Program-made: the position numbers and the translations under genes | Assembly (NCBI GenBank): GCA_903849645.1 | Contig: CAINJJ010000023.1 | Location: 92,023 to 156,022 of the forward strand | Direction of reading: 5' to 3' | Length of the DNA stretch: 64,000 nt | Source: an uncultured Acidobacteriaceae bacterium | Lineage (GTDB): Bacteria; Acidobacteriota; Terriglobia; Terriglobales; Acidobacteriaceae | In this document: positions 25,623-35,057 of the stretch, piece by piece | How the letters are laid out: every line of letters begins with the position of its first letter | Position numbering within the stretch: position 1 is the first letter of the stretch | The notes under the pieces: generated by a model | The model's input: the letters and a program-made list of their open reading frames with translations, nothing else | What the model was told of the DNA's origin: nothing | The model's database searches: none

Positions 25623-26234
25623 CTAAGCCTGACTTCCGCTCCCGTCAACCACCCGCGTTCTCTCTTTCACCTTGACTGCGGGAACGCCCGCGTACACGCC
25701 CCACGGCTCCAGATCGCGCGTAGCCACCGAGCCCATGCCCAGCACAGCACCGTCGCCCACGTTCACGCCGGGCCCCACCGATGCCCGAGCGCAAATCCAC
25801 GCATACGAGCCGATTGTCATGGCGAAGGCATGCAGCGGAAATGCTGGATCGTTGAAGTCGTGCGTGGCGCCGCAGATATAGGCGCCCTGCGACACGATGG
25901 CATGAGAACCAAATTGAATTGGGGCAGCGTTGTAGATCTCTGCGCCGTCGCCTGCAGTCACCTGCTCGGCGCATACCAGGTTCCACGGCGCCCACACCTT
26001 CGATCCGGGATAGAAATGGCAGTTCGGCCCCATCTTCGCGCCGAACGCTCTCAGCAGCATCGCTCGCCAACTGTGCAGCGGGCGCGGTGAAGTGCGATAA
26101 AGAACAAGCCAGCACAGACTCCACGCTGCCCTGCCCAGCCTGTCCCGCAGCGGGAACGACGGGCGAAGATAAGGATCCTTCGCCGTCTCTTCCGCAATGT
26201 GATCCGCTGCGTTGTAATGAACCTGCCTGGCCAT
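25623..26234 (-). CDS. Left-handed beta-helix acetyltransferase, WcaF-like
   Basis: The 203-residue protein has the left-handed beta-helix (hexapeptide repeat) of O-acetyltransferases of the colanic-acid/NodL type, with turns such as YNAAPIQFGSHAIVSQGAYI and ASVGPGVNVGDGAVLGMGSV. The catalytic His is likely in the segment CGATHDF. The N-terminal 40 residues include a hydrophobic piece near 38-50. It would transfer acetyl groups to an exopolysaccharide sugar or related substrate. It is convergent with purK and lies 33 bases downstream of typA on the same strand. The specific substrate is not determinable. Confidence 0.78.
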   Translation of the reverse strand: MARQVHYNAADHIAEETAKDPYLRPSFPLRDRLGRAAWSLCWLVLYRTSPRPLHSWRAMLLRAFGAKMGPNCHFYPGSKVWAPWNLVCAEQVTAGDGAEIYNAAPIQFGSHAIVSQGAYICGATHDFNDPAFPLHAFAMTIGSYAWICARASVGPGVNVGDGAVLGMGSVATRDLEPWGVYAGVPAVKVKERTRVVDGSGSQA

Positions 26235-26267
26235 TCCAAACTCGCTCGCTCTGCCTGTGCTATAAGA

Positions 26268-28082
26268 CTACTCGGTCTTCTCCCACCGCTTGGGCCGGCG
26301 GTTCGCCTGCAATATCCGCTTGCGCAGCCGCAGCGACTTCGGCGTCACTTCCACCACTTCGTCCTCGGCGATAAACTCGATTGCCTGCTCCAGGTTCAGA
26401 GCCTTGTAGGGCACCAGGCGGATTGCTTCATCCGCGCTCGATGCACGCATGTTGGTCATCTTCTTCTCGCGCACCACGTTCACGTCGAGATCGTTGTCGC
26501 GCGAGTGCTCGCCGATCACCATGCCTTCATACACTTCAACGCCCGCGCCCAGAAACAGGATGCCGCGTTCCTGCAGCCCGTTCAGCGAATAGGTCGTCGT
26601 GATGCCCTGCCGGTCGGCAATCAGCGCGCCCGTGGGCCGCTGCGGAATCTCGCCCTGATAGGGAATGTACCCGTCAAACAGCGCGTTCATCACGATCGTG
26701 CCGCGCGTCTCCGTCAGCATCTCGCTGCGCAGCCCGATCAGCCCGCGGCTCGGTACACGAAACTCCATGCGCACCCGGCCGGAACCGTGATTGTGCATCT
26801 TCGTCATCTCGCCCTTGCGCGGACCTAGCTTCTCAATCACCACGCCGGTGTAGGCCTCGGGCACGTCCACGGTCAGATGCTCCACCGGTTCCATGCGCGT
26901 CCCTTCCACCGTCTTGGTCACAATCTCAGGACGCCCCGCCGAAAGCTCGAAGCCTTCGCGGCGCATCATCTCGATCAGGATCGCCAACTGCAACTCGCCC
27001 CGACCCAGCACCTTGAAGGTGTCCGGCGAACCGGTGTCTTCCACGCGAATCGACACATTCGTCAGCAGCTCTTTTTCCAGTCTCTCGCGCAGGTTGCGGC
27101 TGGTCACGTACTGCCCTTCGCGTCCTGCAAACGGCGAGTTGTTCACGCTGAACTGGATCGCGATCGTCGGCTCGTCAATCACGATCAGCGGCAGCGGCGA
27201 AGGGTTCTCAACGCTGGTGATGGTCTCGCCGATGGTGATGCCCTCCACGCCCGCCACGGCGATAATGTCGCCCATCGTGGTCTCCGTGGTCTCCGTCCGC
27301 TTCAGCCCGTTGAACGTGAAGAGCTTGGTGATGCGCGTCTTCATCAGCGACCCGTCGCGCTTTGAAATCGTCACGTCGTCGCCCGCGTGCAGCGTTCCCT
27401 GGAACACCCGGCAGATGGCGATGCGGCCAAAATAATCCGAGTAATCCAGATTCGTCACCAGAATCTGCAGCGTGCCTTCCTCGTCGCCCGTCGCCGGCGG
27501 AATCGTGGAGACAATCGTCTCAAACAGCGGCTGCAGGTCCACGCCTGGCTTGGCCAGGTCCGTCGTCGCCTGCCCCAGCTTGGCCACCGCGTACAGCACC
27601 GGAAAATCAAGCTGCGACTCGTCCGCGTCCAGGTCGATGAAAAGATCGTAAATCTCGTTCAGCACTTCCTGCGGCCGCGCGTCCGGGCGATCAATCTTGT
27701 TGATCACCACGATGGGCAGCAGCTTGGCCTCCAGGGCCTTGGCCAGCACATAGCGCGTCTGCGGCAGCGGACCCTCGGCCGCGTCCACCAGCAGCATCAC
27801 GCCGTCCACCATCTTCAGCGCCCGCTCCACCTCGCCGCCAAAGTCGGCGTGACCCGGCGTATCCACAATGTTGATCTTGCCCCCGGCAAAGTTGATCGCC
27901 GTGTTCTTGGCCAGGATGGTGATGCCCCGCTCCCGTTCCAGGTCGTTCGAATCCATCACCCGATCTGCCACCTGCTCGTTGGCGCGGAATGTGCCCGACT
28001 GCCGAAGCATGGCGTCCACTAGGGTTGTCTTGCCATGGTCAACATGGGCAATGATGGCGATATTGCGTATCGTCTGGCTCAC
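26268..28082 (-). CDS. typA: Ribosome-associated translational GTPase BipA/TypA
   Basis: The 604-residue length matches TypA when the GTG at 28082 is used, which has AGAAGGA about a dozen bases upstream; a start at 28124 or 28169 would add residues unlike the family. The G domain holds the P-loop AHVDHGKTT (residues about 12-20), [16 protein letters not shown] (switch II) and NKIDRP (G4). The C-terminal half contains [12 protein letters not shown] and the TypA-specific end with [10 protein letters not shown]. It binds the ribosome, aiding 50S assembly and stress translation. Highly conserved across bacteria. Confidence 0.97.
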   Translation of the reverse strand: MSQTIRNIAIIAHVDHGKTTLVDAMLRQSGTFRANEQVADRVMDSNDLERERGITILAKNTAINFAGGKINIVDTPGHADFGGEVERALKMVDGVMLLVDAAEGPLPQTRYVLAKALEAKLLPIVVINKIDRPDARPQEVLNEIYDLFIDLDADESQLDFPVLYAVAKLGQATTDLAKPGVDLQPLFETIVSTIPPATGDEEGTLQILVTNLDYSDYFGRIAICRVFQGTLHAGDDVTISKRDGSLMKTRITKLFTFNGLKRTETTETTMGDIIAVAGVEGITIGETITSVENPSPLPLIVIDEPTIAIQFSVNNSPFAGREGQYVTSRNLRERLEKELLTNVSIRVEDTGSPDTFKVLGRGELQLAILIEMMRREGFELSAGRPEIVTKTVEGTRMEPVEHLTVDVPEAYTGVVIEKLGPRKGEMTKMHNHGSGRVRMEFRVPSRGLIGLRSEMLTETRGTIVMNALFDGYIPYQGEIPQRPTGALIADRQGITTTYSLNGLQERGILFLGAGVEVYEGMVIGEHSRDNDLDVNVVREKKMTNMRASSADEAIRLVPYKALNLEQAIEFIAEDEVVEVTPKSLRLRKRILQANRRPKRWEKTE

Positions 28083-28271
28083 AGGTACGGTTTTCCTTCT
28101 CTTGGGTTCGGCCACGCGGGCCATGCGGTTGGGTACGGAAATAAGGCGTTTCGCCGCACACTGCGGCACTTTCCATTCTATCAGGCGCGAACTTCAGCCC
28201 GGTTGCAGGGCCGCGAATCGCCTCGATTTCCATTCCCCGCCCCCTGCGCCAGCGGTTACACTTCTCCGCAA

Positions 28272-29351
28272 ATGCGATTCGCGCCTGTCTTCTCCTCTGC
28301 CTCTCCCCGCCGCCTTTTCCCCGCGCTGCTTGGCGCCTCCTGCGCTCTCGCGGCTCTCTTCGCCGCCCTGCCTGCCGCTGCGCAATCCCCGCAGCCCAGG
28401 CCACTGCTCATCTACGCCGTTGACGTCGAGGGCGGCCAGGCCACGCTCTTTGTCGCGCCCGGCGGCCAGTCGCTCCTGGTGGACACAGGATGGCCCGGCA
28501 ACGAGGGCCGCGACGCCCAGCGCATCCAGGCGGCCATGCGCGACGCCGGCATCGCCCGCATCGATCACGTCCTCGTCACCCATTTCCACACCGACCACGT
28601 GGGCGGCGTCGCCGAACTCGTAAAGCGCGTCCCCATCGGCGAGTTCCTTGACCACGGCCTCAATCGCGAAGACTCCGACATCACCCGCACTGACTTCGCC
28701 GCCTACCTCAAGGCCATCGAAGGCAAGCCCCGCCGCATCCTCCATCCCGGCGACGCCATCGACATCCCCGGCCTCAAAACCTTCGTTCTCACCGCGGACG
28801 GCGAGCACATCGCCGCCATCCCCGGCATCCAGCCCGCGCCCAACCCCTTCTGCGCCTCCGAGCCCAAATGGGCAGGCGACGACACCGAGAACCCCCGCTC
28901 CATCGGCATCCTGCTCACCTTCGGCAGTTTCAAGGTCCTCGACCTTGGGGATCTCACCAAGGACAAGGAAATTCCCCTCGTCTGCCCCTTGAATCCCATC
29001 GGCGCGGTGGACCTCTACCTCGCCACGCACCACGGATTCAACCTCTCCAACTCCCGCGCCATTGTCCACGCCATCCACCCCCGCGTGGCCATCATGGACA
29101 ACGGCGCACACAAGGCGGGCAGTCCCGAGGCATGGCAGACAATCCACGAAAGCCCAGGCCTCCAGGACCTCTGGATGCTCCACACCGCCGAGGACTCCGA
29201 CGCCGCGCACAACAGCCCAGAGGCCCTCATTGCCAATCCCAAAGGCCTTGCCACCGACGGCTTCTGGCTCAAGGTCGCCGCCCGCCCCGACGGCACCTTC
29301 ACCGTCACCAATGCCCGCAACGGACTCACACGCCAATACGCGGCAAGGTAG
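28272..29351 (+). CDS. Secreted metallo-beta-lactamase fold hydrolase
   Basis: The 359-residue protein begins with an Arg-rich signal peptide and hydrophobic core ending near AAAQ at about 38, so it is exported. It then carries the ComEC-type metallo-beta-lactamase domain: [10 protein letters not shown] near 60-69 and the metal motif [11 protein letters not shown] near 100-110. The middle ([17 protein letters not shown]) is specific to this protein. It divides from ComEC in lacking membrane segments. Likely substrates are unknown. The ATG at 28272 was chosen because the longer frame upstream has no signal peptide and overlaps the typA promoter region. Confidence 0.78.
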   Translation: MRFAPVFSSASPRRLFPALLGASCALAALFAALPAAAQSPQPRPLLIYAVDVEGGQATLFVAPGGQSLLVDTGWPGNEGRDAQRIQAAMRDAGIARIDHVLVTHFHTDHVGGVAELVKRVPIGEFLDHGLNREDSDITRTDFAAYLKAIEGKPRRILHPGDAIDIPGLKTFVLTADGEHIAAIPGIQPAPNPFCASEPKWAGDDTENPRSIGILLTFGSFKVLDLGDLTKDKEIPLVCPLNPIGAVDLYLATHHGFNLSNSRAIVHAIHPRVAIMDNGAHKAGSPEAWQTIHESPGLQDLWMLHTAEDSDAAHNSPEALIANPKGLATDGFWLKVAARPDGTFTVTNARNGLTRQYAAR

Positions 29352-29650
29352 CTCTACTTACACAAGCTGCTATTTCATCCCTTCCAACTCGCCTAACCTC
29401 CCCGCGCTGCCCCACGGCGCGGCGAACGCAATGCGCTATAAAAGTTCATACCGATTGGGTCTGCTTCTGATAATTTAATCAACCATTGACATAGCACGTT
29501 CGCCCAATTACACACGAAGCAAACACTCGATCTTATCCCCCTGTTCACTATGTGGTGAAGAATCGTATTGCATCAACCCCTAATTTGTTGGTATCCTGAA
29601 ACAGATACACCAAATGCTCTTTTGCACTCAATTGAACATAGGAGAAATCC

Positions 29651-30004
29651 ATGGCAACGACAGTCAAGAACACGAAAGCTACCGCAAAGCCGACCAAGAC
29701 CGCAACCAAGAAAGCAACCGTTGCTACCGCGCCCAGGACGGCAACCGCGTTGCGCAAGGGAACCGACACACTTGCGAAGCCTGAGGCAGTGAAGGTGCAG
29801 GCAGTGGCGAAGCCCACGGCAATCGACAAGCCCAAGGCTGCCGCCGCGCCAAAGGCTGCTCCCAAGCCAAGGCTCCTCGAAGTGACCCGCGAGAAGATCC
29901 AGCAGGTCGCCTATCAATACTGGGCGGAGCGCGGTTACCCGCATGGAAGCGCCCTCCAGGACTGGCTCCGCGCCGAGCAGGAGCTACTGCAAAAGGCCTC
30001 GTAA
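29651..30004 (+). CDS. DUF2934 protein with a histone-H1-like Lys/Ala tail
   Basis: The 117-residue protein has two parts. Residues 1-75 are a Lys/Ala/Thr/Pro-rich disordered tail like those of bacterial H1-type DNA-binding proteins, with repeated KPTA/KAAAAPKAA phrases. Residues about 80-117 are a DUF2934 domain with VAYQYWAERGYPHGSALQDW, found in many short acidobacterial and proteobacterial proteins. The ATG follows AGGAGAAATCC. It is monocistronic and followed by a strong hairpin. Nucleic-acid binding is an inference from composition. Confidence 0.75.
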   Translation: MATTVKNTKATAKPTKTATKKATVATAPRTATALRKGTDTLAKPEAVKVQAVAKPTAIDKPKAAAAPKAAPKPRLLEVTREKIQQVAYQYWAERGYPHGSALQDWLRAEQELLQKAS

Positions 30005-30034
30005 CCAGGACCAGTAAGAACCCGGATGTTAGCA

Positions 30035-30068
30035 GCCTCTCCTGCATGTTTCCGCGTGCAGGAGAGGC
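30035..30068 (+). terminator. Strong hairpin after the DUF2934 gene
   Basis: GCCTCTCCTGCA (30035-30046) and TGCAGGAGAGGC (30057-30068) form a perfect 12-bp stem with a 10-base loop, 31 bases after the stop codon. No T-run follows, so it is terminator-like rather than a textbook intrinsic terminator. Confidence 0.6.
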
Positions 30069-30361
30069 GGACTTCAACGCGCGGGCTTGCGGGACCAGTC
30101 GCATTTCCTTTTGATGGTTTTAAAGTGCCGGCATCTATCCCGCCCCCGCTAACTTGACCGATAACTTGGATCGCCTGTGCTTCGCTCGACGGCGAAGCAT
30201 GGGAAGACGATGGCCTGTGACAGCGTTAACTCCGGGAAAGGTCACGCAAGGCCCGCCATGCTCTTTCGCATGGCCTGGGAACTTGCCTCGCGCTCTGAGC
30301 TATTGCCGCCGTATGCCCCGCCGCAGGCTGGGATAGATCTCCGCGCGTAGTTTTCCCTGGA
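30069..30361 (+). other. Non-coding stretch
   Basis: About 290 bases between the DUF2934 hairpin and the end of the glycosyltransferase gene. A short open frame at 30154-30336 has a composition unlike protein and no ribosome site. I see no promoter, repeat or RNA gene that I can support. Confidence 0.5.
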
Positions 30362-31648
30362 TCACCCTCTGCCGCGCTTCCGCTCGTGCAACTCTTCGAG
30401 CGCATCGCACACCGTCACCACGCCGTTCTCATGGCTCAGCTGCTGCGACACGCTCTTTGCCCGTCGCGCGAGCCGCGGCTCCTCCAGCATCGCCTTCAGC
30501 CGGCGCGCCACTTTGAATGGTGTGTAATTGCTCCGCTGAATCACGCGGCCCACCTTCAGCCGCCGCATCCGCCGCCCGTTGTCAGGCTGGTCGTGCGAAT
30601 AGGGCATGATCAGCATCGGCGTGCCCGCGCGCAGGCACTGCGCCACCGCCCCCACCCCGCCCTGGTGCACCACCAGCGCCGCCCGCGAAAACAGCGCGGA
30701 AAAGGGCGCATACTCGGCCACGCAGATCGTCTCCGGCAGCTCATGCCTCGGCCGGTTGCGCGGGTCCGACCCAATCAGCAGCACCGCCCGGATTCCCAGC
30801 CGCACCGCAGCCTTCGCTGAGAACTCGTAAAAATTCCCCGCCGCCATCACCGCCGCCGACCCCAGCGTAAACACCACCGGCGCAGGCCCCGCGTCCATGA
30901 ACTTCGCCAGTTCCGGTGGCAGCGCCGCGTTCCCCGCGTCCGCGTCGTAGTAGCAGAATCCCGTAACCTTCACGTTCGCGGGCCAGTCCTTCTGCTCCAC
31001 CCCCAGCACCCGCGAAAACATCGCCAGCACCAGCTCCGGCGAGTGCTTGGCGTCAAACAGCGGATTCGCGCCCCGCGCCAGCCCCAGCTCCCGCCTCAGT
31101 TCATAGATCGGCTCCGGCCACTTGCGGCTCATGAACCGCGCCAGCCGCTGGATCACCCGTCCAAACCCCGGCACTGTCTTGTCCGCCCGCGCCAGCCGCG
31201 GATACATCGGCAGCACCGGTGGATCATAGGCCGAGAAAAACGAGATCGGGGCCAGCACGTAGCTCGCCCACGGAATCCCCGTCACCTCCGCCACCAGCGG
31301 ACCCGCATAGTTCAGCTCGCCCAGCAGCAGCAGGTCGGCCCGCTCCGGCTTGGTGGCGGCCTCCAGCAGGTCGTCGTAGGTCTGCCGCAGCACCGGAAAC
31401 AGAAACTCCCGCAGCCCCCGCTCCGTGCCCTTGCGCACGTCATAGATCATCTCCGCCATCAGAGTGTTCGCCGGGTCAATATCCGGCCGCACCACGCGAA
31501 ACTCCAGCCCCAGCGGCCTCAACCGCGGCTCGTAGACCGCCGGCAGCGCCATCACCGGCACATGCCCTCGCCGCTTCAACTCCAGCGCCACGGCAATCAG
31601 CGGATTCACATCGCCCAGCGTGCCGATATTGGAAAGAACAATGCGCAC
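30362..31648 (-). CDS. UGT/MGT-type glycosyltransferase
   Basis: The 428-residue protein is a GT-B glycosyltransferase of the UGT/MGT-like family. Its N-terminal domain opens with IGTLGDVNPLIAVALELKRRG, the substrate domain motif. The C-terminal nucleotide-sugar domain shows FTLGSAAVM near 265-275 and ALVVHQGGVGAVAQCLRAGT near 335-355, with the conserved His-Gln-Gly-Gly. Such enzymes move sugars to hydrophobic acceptors such as terpenoids, macrolides or lipids. There is no co-operonic biosynthesis gene here to define the acceptor. Soluble, no signal peptide. Confidence 0.85.
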   Translation of the reverse strand: MRIVLSNIGTLGDVNPLIAVALELKRRGHVPVMALPAVYEPRLRPLGLEFRVVRPDIDPANTLMAEMIYDVRKGTERGLREFLFPVLRQTYDDLLEAATKPERADLLLLGELNYAGPLVAEVTGIPWASYVLAPISFFSAYDPPVLPMYPRLARADKTVPGFGRVIQRLARFMSRKWPEPIYELRRELGLARGANPLFDAKHSPELVLAMFSRVLGVEQKDWPANVKVTGFCYYDADAGNAALPPELAKFMDAGPAPVVFTLGSAAVMAAGNFYEFSAKAAVRLGIRAVLLIGSDPRNRPRHELPETICVAEYAPFSALFSRAALVVHQGGVGAVAQCLRAGTPMLIMPYSHDQPDNGRRMRRLKVGRVIQRSNYTPFKVARRLKAMLEEPRLARRAKSVSQQLSHENGVVTVCDALEELHERKRGRG

Positions 31649-31837
31649 GAGCCCTTCCTCATGGCGGCCAAACCCGCCGTTATGAGGTTAATCCATCTGC
31701 CCGCTCTCCCTCTCAAGCCGCCCTGAACCGTAATGCGCGCTTCATTGAGAATTCATCTATCCGACCCCATACAAAGCATCTGAGAAATTTGAAACGCTTT
31801 CGCCCCACCCAGCCACCATTGACCGGAGGACATCACC

Positions 31838-33400
31838 ATGCCACCGCAACCCCCCCTTGGGTTTTCGAGCCACATCAACTTTGCCCCAACCGCTCCCGGC
31901 GCATCTGCGTCCGATGCCGGCGGGGGCTTGCCTAAACACGACGGCGACGTCAGTGTGCGTATCGAAGGCGACGCAAGCGGAGTCTTCTCCGTCACCAGCC
32001 TTGAGACCGACATTCTCACTCGCGACCCCGATGCGCCGCCGCATTCCGGTCCCGTGTGGGAGCCAGATGGTTCCCAGAACGGCGCAGGCCCCATCACGCT
32101 CGCCGCCGAGGAGGCTCTGGCTGTCTTTGTGACCTTTACCTGCCCCCTCAACCCTACGGCGGAATCCTTCAGCGCAACCGCCGTCGTCTTCCCCGTCGAG
32201 GCCCCCGCCACCGCTCTCCTCACCATTCCGCTCACAGCGTCAGTCTTGGTGGTACCCCCTGTCGTAACCCTCGAGTGCCGCACGTCGCCCTCCATCAGCC
32301 CCGGCTCAATTGCGACCTTCCCCTTCCGCCTCACCTCCACCTACAAGACCCAGGTGGGCGGAGTCCTCACTTGCGACACCCACCCTGCCTCCGCTTTCTC
32401 CAACGACACAGACCCTGTGTTCCCCATCATTCCGCCGGGAGGAATCATCGATGTGGATCTGCCTGTCCTCTGCGCCGCAGGCACGCCCGTGGCCAACTAC
32501 CAGGTTCTCTTCCACTACCGCGCCATCGACAACTCCCAGGAGTATGCGACAACAACGGCGAATGTGAAGGTGACGGAGGACCGGTCGGTTTCGATCAACC
32601 CCAGCCTGCTGTCCGACGTCCCTCTCGAACAGGGCAGTTCAACCCAACTCGATTTCCGCGTCAACATCACTGGCGGCCCCACCACATTCAACATCCAGCC
32701 CATCTCCATCCCCGCCGGCGTCACGCTTGACAACGGGCAGCAGAGCGTAGCCGTTGACGGTGCGGTCTTTCTGGGCATGACCATCAACGTGGACCCCCAG
32801 GCGCCCACCAGCGCCACCGCCGCTCCGCTGATCTTCACCTGGTCCGTGCCGGGCGACGAGTTCCATGGGCAGGCGAATGGCAGCCTCACCTTCAACCTCA
32901 CCCTCTCGCTGGTGACCATCACTTTTGTGCCGGTCAACGACCCCTTCAGCTCGGGAGAGGTTCAGGCCAGCGGCGTCAGCGCCTCATTCGCCAGCAACGG
33001 CAACTGGAACCTCGTCGCCAGGATGCACGACTTCAGCACGGTGTTCGGCGACAACTTTGCCCTTGGCTTTGCCTTCAACTTCACCGATGGCCGTGCGCAT
33101 GGCCCATCCGCCACGGGGGTCCTGGGCTCCAGCCTCACCCGAACCCCGGAAAGCCTGACCGTTGCCGTCCATGGCAACGACCCGTGGCTTCGCCAGAACT
33201 GGCAGCAAGCCTTCGCCTCGGGCGGAATCTTCCGCCTCCACCACTCCGGGGACTTCGGACAGGTCCTCAGCGACCTCGGAGACGACTTCAAAAACGCGCT
33301 CCACGAGATCTACATCGCTTTCTCTCAGGGCGAGCCGTGCCCCACCGACCCGGAGACCGGCGAGCCCAAATGCCCTGACCCTGGCAGCGATGGAGGTTAA
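31838..33400 (+). CDS. Beta-rich protein of unknown function
   Basis: A 520-residue protein that I do not recognise. It lacks a signal peptide and membrane segments, is rich in Thr, Val, Pro and Ser, and reads as a chain of beta-sandwich domains of about 100 residues (segments near 90-150, 165-245 and 250-345). Near 375-460 a more compact part contains NWNLVARMHDFSTVFGDNFA. The final 25 residues carry paired Cys-Pro motifs. The ATG at 31838 has GGAGGACATCACC before it, which supports a real gene. Isolated, with no operon partner; convergent with dut. Confidence 0.7.
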   Translation: MPPQPPLGFSSHINFAPTAPGASASDAGGGLPKHDGDVSVRIEGDASGVFSVTSLETDILTRDPDAPPHSGPVWEPDGSQNGAGPITLAAEEALAVFVTFTCPLNPTAESFSATAVVFPVEAPATALLTIPLTASVLVVPPVVTLECRTSPSISPGSIATFPFRLTSTYKTQVGGVLTCDTHPASAFSNDTDPVFPIIPPGGIIDVDLPVLCAAGTPVANYQVLFHYRAIDNSQEYATTTANVKVTEDRSVSINPSLLSDVPLEQGSSTQLDFRVNITGGPTTFNIQPISIPAGVTLDNGQQSVAVDGAVFLGMTINVDPQAPTSATAAPLIFTWSVPGDEFHGQANGSLTFNLTLSLVTITFVPVNDPFSSGEVQASGVSASFASNGNWNLVARMHDFSTVFGDNFALGFAFNFTDGRAHGPSATGVLGSSLTRTPESLTVAVHGNDPWLRQNWQQAFASGGIFRLHHSGDFGQVLSDLGDDFKNALHEIYIAFSQGEPCPTDPETGEPKCPDPGSDGG

Positions 33401-33418
33401 AAAGAAAGGCCAAACAGG

Positions 33419-33492
33419 TTGCCCATTCGGCTCGAAACGGAAAAGGCCGCTGCGACGAGCAGCCGGACCATCCGCAAAGGCCGAATGGGCAA
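33419..33492 (+). repeat. Two-tier inverted repeat between convergent genes
   Basis: TTGCCCATTCGGC (33419-33431) is perfectly complementary to GCCGAATGGGCAA (33480-33492), enclosing an inner hairpin GCTGC/GCAGC at 33449-33463. A third partial copy, AATGGGCAAAC, occurs near 33524-33534. It lies between the unknown protein and dut, which converge, and may end transcription from both sides or be a small mobile repeat. Confidence 0.65.
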
Positions 33493-33542
33493 TCCTTGAA
33501 TCCCCACAGTTGACTTGAAGCTGAAATGGGCAAACCGGGCGC

Positions 33543-33977
33543 TCAGCGTCCCGAGCTGCCAAACCCCTTTTCGGCCCGCGCCGAATCCTCCAGCGTCTCC
33601 ACCTCGATCACCACCCCGGTCAGCACCGGCACTGGAATCATCTGTGCAATCTTCTCGCCTGCCTTCAGCTCCACCGGCGTGTCTCCCAGGTTGGTCATCA
33701 GCACCAGGATTTCGCCTCGGTATCCCGCATCAATCACGCCGCCCGTCGTCGCCACCCCGCGTGCGGCCATGGACGACCGGTCGCGCACCAGCAGGCCCAG
33801 CGGCGCCCCCGTCTCCGGGTCCCGCGCCTCCACGGCAATCCCCGTGCGCGCCCGCGCAGTCGCCCGCGGCGTCAGCAGCACCGCCTCCAGGGCAAACAGG
33901 TCATATCCCAGGTCTTCGCCCGGATGCGCCACCACCGGCGCCCGCGCCCCGGCCTCCAGCAACTTCACTCGCAGCAT
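33543..33977 (-). CDS. dut: dUTP diphosphatase
   Basis: The 144-residue protein is a trimeric dUTPase that splits dUTP to dUMP and pyrophosphate, limiting uracil incorporation and feeding dTMP synthesis. All motifs are visible: DLGYDLFA (motif 1), RSSMAARGV (motif 2), GGVIDAGYRGEI with the catalytic Asp (motif 3), AGEKIAQMIPVPV (motif 4) and KGFGSSGR (motif 5, C-terminal arm). Length is typical. It is 24 bases downstream of the SPFH gene and probably co-transcribed with it. Confidence 0.96.
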   Translation of the reverse strand: MLRVKLLEAGARAPVVAHPGEDLGYDLFALEAVLLTPRATARARTGIAVEARDPETGAPLGLLVRDRSSMAARGVATTGGVIDAGYRGEILVLMTNLGDTPVELKAGEKIAQMIPVPVLTGVVIEVETLEDSARAEKGFGSSGR

Positions 33978-34001
33978 GCTTCCATCCCCGTCCGGCCACT
34001 C

Positions 34002-34928
34002 TTACGGCTTCGCCCGCTCCGCCACCAGCATCGACTGCAATATCTGCTCCGACACGTCCTTTACCGCCCCAGGCGAGTGCGACAGAAACAGCGTGTTCGT
34101 CTTGTCGTTCTCGCCAATCGACTTCAGCGTGTCAAAGTACTGCGTCACCAGCACCAGTTGCATCACTTCCTTCGACGATGCGCCCTCCACCGCCTTCTGG
34201 AACTGCTCCACCGAGGTCTGCAATCCCTCGATGATCGCCTTGCGCTGGTTGGCGATGCCCTGGCCCTGCAGCGCCTTGCTCTCCGCCTCGGCCTCGGCCT
34301 TTTTCACCACCAGGATCTTCTCCGCCTCGCCACGCGCGTTCGCCGCCACCTGCTCGCGCTGCGCCGCGTTGATGTCGTTCATCGCCGACTTCACCTTCTG
34401 GTCGGGCACAATATCCGTCACCAGCACGTTCACAATCTCGTAGCCAAAGGTCGCCATATCGGCGTCCAGCTCCTGCTTCACCGCCGCTGCAATGCTCGAC
34501 TGCGAGGCAAACACCTCGTCCAGCGTCATCCCCGGCACATGCCCCAGAATCACCTGCTCCACATAGCTCTTGATCTGCGCCACCGGGTCCGACAGCTTGT
34601 AGTAGGCGTCGTATACCTTCTCCGGCCGCACCCGGTTCTGCACCGAGATCGGGATGGTCACAAACACGTTGTCCTTGGTCTTCGTTTCCATGGTCAGCGT
34701 AATCTGGTTCACCCGCAGGCTCACCCGGCCAGCCACCGTGTCAAAAAACGGAACCTTCCAGTTCAACCCCGGCTCGGCCACCTTCAAAAACTTGCCGAAG
34801 CGCGTAATCACGGCCACCTCCGCCGTGCGCACGGTGAAGAAACTGCCCAGAACGATGAACAGAACGACAAGGCCCAGAACCGCCACAGGCACCAGAATCA
34901 GGTTGTCCACTTTCAGCCTCCCTTGCAC
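34002..34928 (-). CDS. SPFH/Band 7 membrane protein (prohibitin-like)
   Basis: The 308-residue protein has one N-terminal membrane helix (residues about 8-30) followed by an SPFH domain: RTAEVAVITRFGKFLKVAEPGLNWKVP is characteristic near 34-60. The C-terminal third is a long Ala/Glu/Lys-rich coiled coil (EKILVVKKAEAEAESKALQG region). SPFH proteins oligomerise in the membrane and recruit proteases such as FtsH (HflK/C) or organise lipid domains. A partner hflC-type gene is absent, so it may act alone. dut follows on the same strand. Confidence 0.88.
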   Translation of the reverse strand: MQGRLKVDNLILVPVAVLGLVVLFIVLGSFFTVRTAEVAVITRFGKFLKVAEPGLNWKVPFFDTVAGRVSLRVNQITLTMETKTKDNVFVTIPISVQNRVRPEKVYDAYYKLSDPVAQIKSYVEQVILGHVPGMTLDEVFASQSSIAAAVKQELDADMATFGYEIVNVLVTDIVPDQKVKSAMNDINAAQREQVAANARGEAEKILVVKKAEAEAESKALQGQGIANQRKAIIEGLQTSVEQFQKAVEGASSKEVMQLVLVTQYFDTLKSIGENDKTNTLFLSHSPGAVKDVSEQILQSMLVAERAKP

Positions 34929-35057
34929 GCGTTGCGCGGCAACGCCCGATTATAGCGAACCCCCATTGCGCGCACGGCCCCTTCTGCCTTGTGGCCGCCC
35001 CTCAGCCTCAGCGGTCCCCCCGCCAATCCCCCCGCCACGGCACGATAGAATCAAGAC

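Noticed and set aside
30154..30336. Short frame after the DUF2934 gene
   Set aside because: No ribosome site and Arg/Cys-rich composition without structure.
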